Shown piece by piece: positions 1 through 6,613 of a stretch of 6,613 bases of DNA. The position numbers and the translations under genes were made by a program. Location of the stretch: the NCBI GenBank assembly GCA_029883965.1, contig JAOUIN010000130.1:1-6613 (forward strand), read 5' to 3'. Each line of letters starts with the position of its first letter. Position 1 is the stretch's first letter. The notes below the pieces were generated by a model. The model worked only from the letters and a program-made list of their open reading frames with translations, made no database searches and was not told the origin of the DNA. This DNA comes from Betaproteobacteria bacterium (lineage in GTDB: Bacteria > Pseudomonadota > Gammaproteobacteria > Burkholderiales > SG8-41).

Positions 1-1044
1 GGCGAAGCCGAAACCACCGTGGGTCTGCAGGCAGGCGTTGGCTGCTTCCCATGACGCATCGGCCGCCAGCAGCTTGGCCATGTTGGCCTCGGCGCCGCAG
101 GGCTGCTTGGCATCAAACAGTGCGGCGGCCTTGTAGCGCATCAGGTTGGCCGCCTCAACGTTGACATAACTGCGTGCAATCGGAAACTGCACACCCTGGT
201 TCTGGCCAATGGGCCGGTCGAACACCACGCGGTCCTTGGCATATTTGGTCGCGCGGTCGACGAACCAGTAACCGTCACCGATGCACTCCGCCGCAATCAG
301 GATGCGCTCGGCATTGAGACCGTCGAGGATGTACTTGAAGCCGCGCCCTTCCTCGCCGATCAGGTTTTCAGCGGGGATTTCGAGATTGTCGAAAAACAGT
401 TCGTTGGTTTCGTGGTTGACCATGTTGCGGATCGGCTTGGCGGTCATGCCCTTCTTCAGCGCCTCGCGCAGGTCAACGATGAAGATCGACATGCCTTCTG
501 ATTTTTTCTTGACCTCCGCCAGCGGCGTCGTCCGTGCCAGCAGGATCATCAGTTCCGAATGCTGAATGCGCGAGATCCACACCTTCTGCCCGTTCACCAC
601 ATAGCGGTCGCCTTTTTTTACGGCGACGGTTTTGATCTTGGTGGTATCGGTGCCGGCGGTGGGTTCGGTGACGCCCATCGACTGCAAACGCAGTTCGCCG
701 GTGGCGATTTTCGGCAGGTATTTTTTCTTCTGCGCATCCGATCCATGCCGCAGCACGGTGCCCATGTTGTACATCTGGCCGTGGCAGGCGCCGGAGTTGC
801 CGCCGCTGCGGTTGATCTCTTCCATGATGATCGAGGCTTCGGTGAGGCTGAGACCCGAGCCGCCGTATTCCTCGGGGATCAGCGCCGACAGCCAGCCGGC
901 TTCGGTCAGCGCGTTGACGAAAGCTTCGGGATAACCGCGCGCTTCGTCGATCTGCTGCCAGTAGGCGTTGTCGAACTGGTTGCACACGGCGCGCACGCCG
1001 TCGCGCAGGTCGGCGTGGCTGTTCTGGTCGGACATCGACAGCAT
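1..1044 (-). CDS. Acyl-CoA dehydrogenase, C-terminus cut off by window edge
   Basis: The frame is open from an ATG at 1044 to the window edge, giving 348 residues against a family norm near 380, so only the last 30-40 are missing. Enzymes of this family use FAD to introduce the alpha-beta double bond into an acyl-CoA and pass electrons to ETF. The translation shows the N-terminal helical domain with PEEYGGSG (about 57-64), the FAD/substrate motif GVTEPTAGTD (124-133), the beta-domain NGQKVWIS (151-158), FDRPIGQNQG (275-284) and QTHGGFGF near the end (340-347). Glu246 in NAER sits where isovaleryl-CoA dehydrogenases carry their catalytic base, by my alignment from memory. The usual C-terminal Glu position is outside the window. 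No good Shine-Dalgarno precedes the ATG at 1044. An in-frame ATG at 1035 (starting MSDQN) is an alternative start. It is the third gene of the leftward set, 78 bases after the CoA-transferase. Family assignment is firm; chain length and substrate are unknown. Confidence 0.95.
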   Translation of the reverse strand, partial: MLSMSDQNSHADLRDGVRAVCNQFDNAYWQQIDEARGYPEAFVNALTEAGWLSALIPEEYGGSGLSLTEASIIMEEINRSGGNSGACHGQMYNMGTVLRHGSDAQKKKYLPKIATGELRLQSMGVTEPTAGTDTTKIKTVAVKKGDRYVVNGQKVWISRIQHSELMILLARTTPLAEVKKKSEGMSIFIVDLREALKKGMTAKPIRNMVNHETNELFFDNLEIPAENLIGEEGRGFKYILDGLNAERILIAAECIGDGYWFVDRATKYAKDRVVFDRPIGQNQGVQFPIARSYVNVEAANLMRYKAAALFDAKQPCGAEANMAKLLAADASWEAANACLQTHGGFGFA

Positions 1045-4000
1045 GGTTTTTTATTCACATGGAAAAAAATGGAGGCATCGATTATAAACGATGAAAACCT
1101 GCGCCCACTCTGATCTCCCGCTCTAGTCACGCCGTGCACCATCGCCAAGCGCTGCTATACGCTCGCTTGACCAGCCGATTTCACGCAGAACTTCTTCCTG
1201 GTGCTGCCCCAGCAATGGCGGCGCAAGCCGCCCGCTGCCGGGCGTCTCGCTCATCTTGATGGGAATGCCCGGGACCTTGATACCCCCCAGGGTTGGGTGA
1301 TCCAGTTCCATGATCATGTCACGCGCCGCGGTTTGCGGATCCAGCAAGGCGTCCTCGATGGTGTTGATGGGACTGCACGGCACGCCCGCTGCTGAAATGA
1401 TCTTCTCCCACTCGGCTTTGCCCTTCTCCGAGAAGCGCGCCTCGAGTTTTGCGTTCAACGCTGCGCGGTTTTTTACACGCTGGGCATTGGTCACATAATC
1501 AGGATGCTCGCCCAGCTCCGCCAGACCCATTGCCGTCACCAACTTCCGGTAAAGCCCGTCGTTCAACACGCCGACCATGATGTCGCCGTCAGCCGTCGGG
1601 TACGCCTGGTACGGAACCACGTGGGCGGATGCCGATCCCATTTTGCCGGCCGGAACTTTTCCCGTTGCGAAATAGCCCACGGCCCTGAACAGCATCCAGG
1701 CGATCTGCGACTCGAACAGCGAGGCTTCGACCCGCTGCCCTTTTCCCGTACGCTCACGCGCGGCGAGGCCCAGCAGTATGGCCTGATTGGCATACATGCC
1801 TGCGCCAACATCACAGACAGAAACACTGGTCCGCGTCGGTGGCGTGCCCGGGGCACCGGTCATATGCATGATGCCGACAAAGGCCTGCATGACCGAATCG
1901 TAGGCGGGCTGGAATTGCCGGGGGCCGCTGTCGCCAAAACCGGAAATCGAGCAATAGACAAGCCGCGGATTGATCTGACGCAGGCTCTCGTAATCGATAC
2001 CCAGGCGCTCCGGCACGCCACGGCGATAATTCTCGACGAATACGTCGGCGCTTCTGCACAAATCGAACAAGGCCTCGCGTGCTTCACTCTGCTTCAAATC
2101 CAGCACGATGGAACGCTTGTTGCGGTTGATGGCCAGAAATTCCGCCCCCTGATCCCCCCAGAAGGGCGGCCCCCAGCCGCGCGCCGCATCGCCGCCCGGG
2201 GGTTCCACCTTGATCACCTCGGCCCCCGCGTCGCCGAGCATCATGGTGCACAGCGGGCCGGCCAGCGCGCTCGTCAAGTCGATTACCTTGATTCCGTCCA
2301 ATGCGCCCATGGCTATTTCCTGTGCTCGGGGCCCGACAGGTACTTGTCGATTCGGCCCTGGAACGCGGGATGCATCCGGGAAATGACGCGTATATCCCGC
2401 GCATAGTCCAGCGCCTTGTTGTATTCCATGTCCATGGTGGTGCGTATCACGTCCTTGGTAAACGCAAGCCCGTGGGCGGTGTTCTTTGAAATCTCGGCTG
2501 ACCAGTCCACGGCCGCCTTCACGGATTCACCGTCAGCAACGATCCTGTTCACCAGACCCAATCGCAAGGCCTCGTCTGCATTGACAGGGCGGCCAGTGAG
2601 CAACAGTTCGTTCATGGCCTTGCGGCCGATCATCCGCATCAATGTCGGCACTACTGACGCGGATGGGATGCCCGCCCGCACCTCCGGGTAACTGAAGTAC
2701 GCAGCATGCTCCGCGATGGCCAGATCACACCATCCCACAAAGTTTGACCCCAAGCCCAATGCCGGGCCGTTCACAGCGGCAATGGTGACCTTGGGGTAAT
2801 TCCACATCAGGCGATTCATCGTGAGGATTCGATCATATTCTTCCCGGTCTTCCATCACTGAAGCCTTACTGATGACGCGAAGATCCGCGCCGCTGGAAAA
2901 AGCATTGCCGGAACCCGTGAAAATGACGGTCAGGATCTCCTCGCGGGATGCGATGGCAGCCAGGGCTTCCATTAATTCGTCGATCAGGATCGGGCTGAAC
3001 GGATTGCGTTTTTCCGGTTCATGCAAAGTGACAATGGCCAGTGAAGGCCGATGCTCCACCAATAACCGCTTGTAGCTCATACGAACATTCTCCTTGAAGT
3101 CCACTTGATGAAGTCAGTGTAACGCGGCGGTTACGACATGATCCCGGGAACAGCAGCACTCGATGTTGGAGTACGATTCAATTATGCACCGGGAAGCCGG
3201 ACATCAAGAAGCAGACGGGCTCATACAATCATTCGCATGCATTCGATCTATTCACCGCCGGTGATGCCGGCTGATTGGAGACTGCGCTCAAAACGTCTAC
3301 ACTGACCATTCCCGAATAAGGAGCATATGTGCAGACCGACCAGCAAACCCGCGCCACCATGTGGCCGGACGAGATATTCGAGGTGTTGAAGGAATCCGGC
3401 GTCACCCAGGTGGCTTATGTGCCCGACGCCGGCCATTCCAAACTGATCAACCGCTGCCACGCCGATAAATCGATGAAGACCGTCGTGCTGACGACGGAAG
3501 AGGAAGGCGTGGCGATGATGGCCGGCACTTTCATGGGCGGCGCGAAAGGCGTGCTGCTGATGCAGTCCAGCGGCGTCGGCAACTGCATCAACATGCTGTC
3601 GATGTTCCAGGAATGCCGGCTGCCGATACTGATGCTGGTGACCATGCGCGGCGTCTGGGGTGAATTCAATCCCTGGCAGGTGCCGATGGGCGGCAGCACG
3701 GCGAAAGCACTGGAAAACGCCGGCGTCATCGTGCATTCGGTCGATCACGCGGAAGAAATCAAAGAAACCGTGAACGCCTGCGCCAAACTGGCCTTCAACA
3801 CCCACCGCCCGGTTGCGATGCTGATCCAGCAGCGTGTGATTGGCTTCAAGAATTGGAGAAAATGACCATGGCCGCGAAAAAAACATCCGCAAAAGGCCTG
3901 GATCGTCGCAAAGTCGTGGCCGCCCTGGTCAGGGACCGCGGCGACGCGCTGGTGGTGACGGGCCTCGGCTCGTCGACCTACGACACCTTCGCCGTCGGCG

Positions 4001-6613
4001 ATCACGATCTCAATTTCTACCTGTGGGGCGCCATGGGCGGCGCGGCGATGGCCGGCCTCGGCCTCGCACTGGCGCAGCCGAAACGCCGCGTGCTGGTGAT
4101 CACCGGCGACGGTGAAATGCTGATGGGCATCGGCTCGCTTGCCACCATCGCGGTGGCCGCGCCGAAGAACCTCGCCATCGCCGTCATCGACAACGGTCAT
4201 TACGGCGAAACCGGCATGCAGCGCGCACACACCGGGCTCGGCGTCGACATCACCGGCATGGCCAAAGCCGCAGGGTTTCCTTCGGCAACCACCATCGAGT
4301 CGAATGCAGATCTTCAACGTTGGCTGGCGGTATTCCATCGCAAACCCGGTCCGGTGTTCGGCGACATCAAGGTGTCGGCAGTGCCGGCCCCGATGAAACT
4401 GCCGGTACGCGATGGCACGGCGATCAAGTACCGTTTCCGCGAGGCCCTGCTGGGCAAAGCGGCATTTGAATAATCAGGAGGCATCATGAGCCCGGCAACC
4501 GCCACCCTCACCCGCTACAAAATGTTCATCGGCGGCGAATGGCTGGAAGCCGCCGGCGGAAAATATTTTCCCAGCGACAATCCCTTTACCGGAAAACCCT
4601 GGGCGGAGATTCCGCGCGGCGGCGCGGAAGACGCGACTCGTGCCATCGAGGCCGCACACAAGGCGCTCACCAGCGGCGAATGGCCGAAACTCACGGCAAC
4701 CCGGCGCGGCGCGCTGCTGCGCAAGCTGGGCGATCTGATTGCCGACAAATCGAAAGACCTTGCCGCAATCGAAGTTCGCGACAACGGCAAGCTGTTTGCG
4801 GAAATGAGCGCGCAGACCGCGTACATGGCGCAGTGGTACTACTACTATGGCGGCCTGGCCGACAAGATCGAGGGCCATGTCATCCCCAGCGACAAGCCCG
4901 ATACCTTCAACTACACACGTTATGAACCGGTCGGCGTGGTGGTCGGCATCATTCCGTGGAATTCTCCGCTGCTGCTGGTGGCGTGGAAACTGGCACCTGC
5001 GCTGGCGGCCGGCAACACCGTGGTACTCAAACCGTCGGAATACACTTCCGCGTCCGTACTCGAGTTCATGAAACTGATCGAGCAGGCAGGATTTCCGCCG
5101 GGCGTGGTCAACGTAGTCACCGGCTTCGGCGCCGAGGTCGGCACACCGCTGGTTGAACATCCGAAGGTCGCCAAGATCGCGTTCACCGGCTCCGATGCGA
5201 CGGGTCAGAAAATCTATGCGGCAGCGGCCAAGGGCCTCAAGCGCGTCAGCATGGAACTCGGCGGCAAGTCCCCCAACATCGTGTTTGACGATGCGCACCT
5301 CGACAATGCGATCAAGGGGGTGATCTCCGGCATCTTCGCCGCCACCGGCCAGACCTGCATTGCCGGTTCACGGCTGCTGGTGCAGCAGTCGATCCACGAC
5401 GAGTTCGTCGAAAAACTGGTGGCCTTCGCAAAGACCGCAAAAATGGGCGATCCGATGAACATGGATACCCAGGTCGGCCCGGTCACCAATCCGCCGCAGT
5501 TCGAAAAAATCCTCAACTACATTGATATTGCCAAAGGTGAAGGTGCAAAAGCCGTGCTCGGTGGTGCACGGGCTACCCGCCCGGAATGCGGCAACGGCTG
5601 GTTCGTCGAACCGACGATCTTTACCGGCGTGAAGAACTCAATGCGCATTGCCCAAGAAGAGGTCTTCGGCCCGGTGCTGTCGGTGATTCCGTTCAAGGAT
5701 GAGGACGAGGCCATCGCCATCGGCAACGACGTGGTGTTCGGCCTGGCCGCCGGAGTGTGGACACAGAACATGCGCCGCGCGTTCACGATGGCCGAGAAAC
5801 TGCAGGCCGGCACGGTCTGGGTCAATACCTACCGTGCGGTGTCCTATCTCTCGCCGTTCGGTGGTTACAAACGCTCGGGCATCGGCCGCGAAAGCGGCCA
5901 GGAGATGATCAAGGAATATCTGCAAACCAAGAGTGTGTGGATCTCGACCGCCACCGAGGTGCCGAACCCCTTCATCATGCGCTAGGGCAGTCCATGGAGA
6001 GCCGCGAATTATAGGCAAAGTGTGGACTCCTGTGATATATCTGTGACTTGATTGGCCGGCCGCTTCCGCAGTTCAAAAAATGACGGCGGCCGCTTGTTTT
6101 CTACCAGGAGGAAGTTCATGTTTGTCGCAGAATCCAAACGGCTGACGCTGGCCGGTGCCCGCAAAATGATGCAGACCGCCATCGGCATGGCGGAAAAGGA
6201 AAAAATCGCCATCGCCGTGGCCATCGCCGACTCCGGCGGTCATCTGATTATGGTGGAGCGCATGGACGGCGGCCGTTTCCATACCGTGCACTCCTCGACC
6301 ACCAAGGCGGTGTGCGCCGCATCCAACAAACGCCCCACTTCGGCGAAGGGCGCCCAGGCGCAGGCGCTGGACACCACCCACGCCCTCGGCCTCGCACTGG
6401 CCGCGGGCCCGGAACGCTGGACTGCGATGGAAGGCGGTTACCCGGTCATCGTCGACGGTGAATGCATCGGCGGCATCGGCGTCTCCGGCGGCAACTGGGA
6501 ATTCGATGACAATGCCGCCCGCGCGGCGGTTGAATCCATAGGCGCCGGCTACAAGATCGACGCCAAATAATCGAAACGGCGACGCGCGCTGCCGCGTTGC
6601 TGCCGGCATGAAC

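Overview
The window looks like chromosomal DNA of a high-GC proteobacterium. Hand counts give about 57% GC over 2341-3060 and about 61% over 4501-5220. Gene style (compact operons, AGGAGG-type ribosome sites) and the kinds of acyl-CoA enzymes suggest a beta-proteobacterium such as Burkholderiales or Rhodocyclales, but this is inference and there is no rRNA or other marker. No tRNA, rRNA, CRISPR array, insertion sequence or phage gene was seen.

The layout is two divergent gene sets around a 248-base intergenic region (3081-3328). Leftward, on the minus strand, lie a crotonase-superfamily enzyme (2313-3080), a class III (CaiB/BaiF) CoA-transferase (1123-2310) and an acyl-CoA dehydrogenase (1-1044) that runs off the window and lacks only its last few dozen residues. 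The first two are two bases apart. The dehydrogenase follows after 78 bases and may have its own -10 element. Rightward, on the plus strand, lie the two subunits of a thiamine-diphosphate 2-oxoacid decarboxylase resembling sulfopyruvate/phosphonopyruvate decarboxylase (3329-3865 and 3862-4473, overlapping by four bases), an NAD-type aldehyde dehydrogenase (4486-5985), and a small DUF336 (GlcG/HbpS-like) protein (6118-6570). The window ends in a GC-rich hairpin just after that gene.

Read together, the genes suggest one catabolic route. A 2-oxoacid is decarboxylated to an aldehyde, which is oxidised to a carboxylic acid. A CoA-transferase turns an acid into its CoA thioester, and an acyl-CoA dehydrogenase and a crotonase-fold enzyme start beta-oxidation-like steps. 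The individual enzyme families are well supported. The joined pathway and its substrate are inference. The most unusual points are the domain-split decarboxylase paired with an aldehyde dehydrogenase, the loss of one catalytic glutamate in the crotonase-fold protein, and operator-like palindromes in the shared intergenic region.
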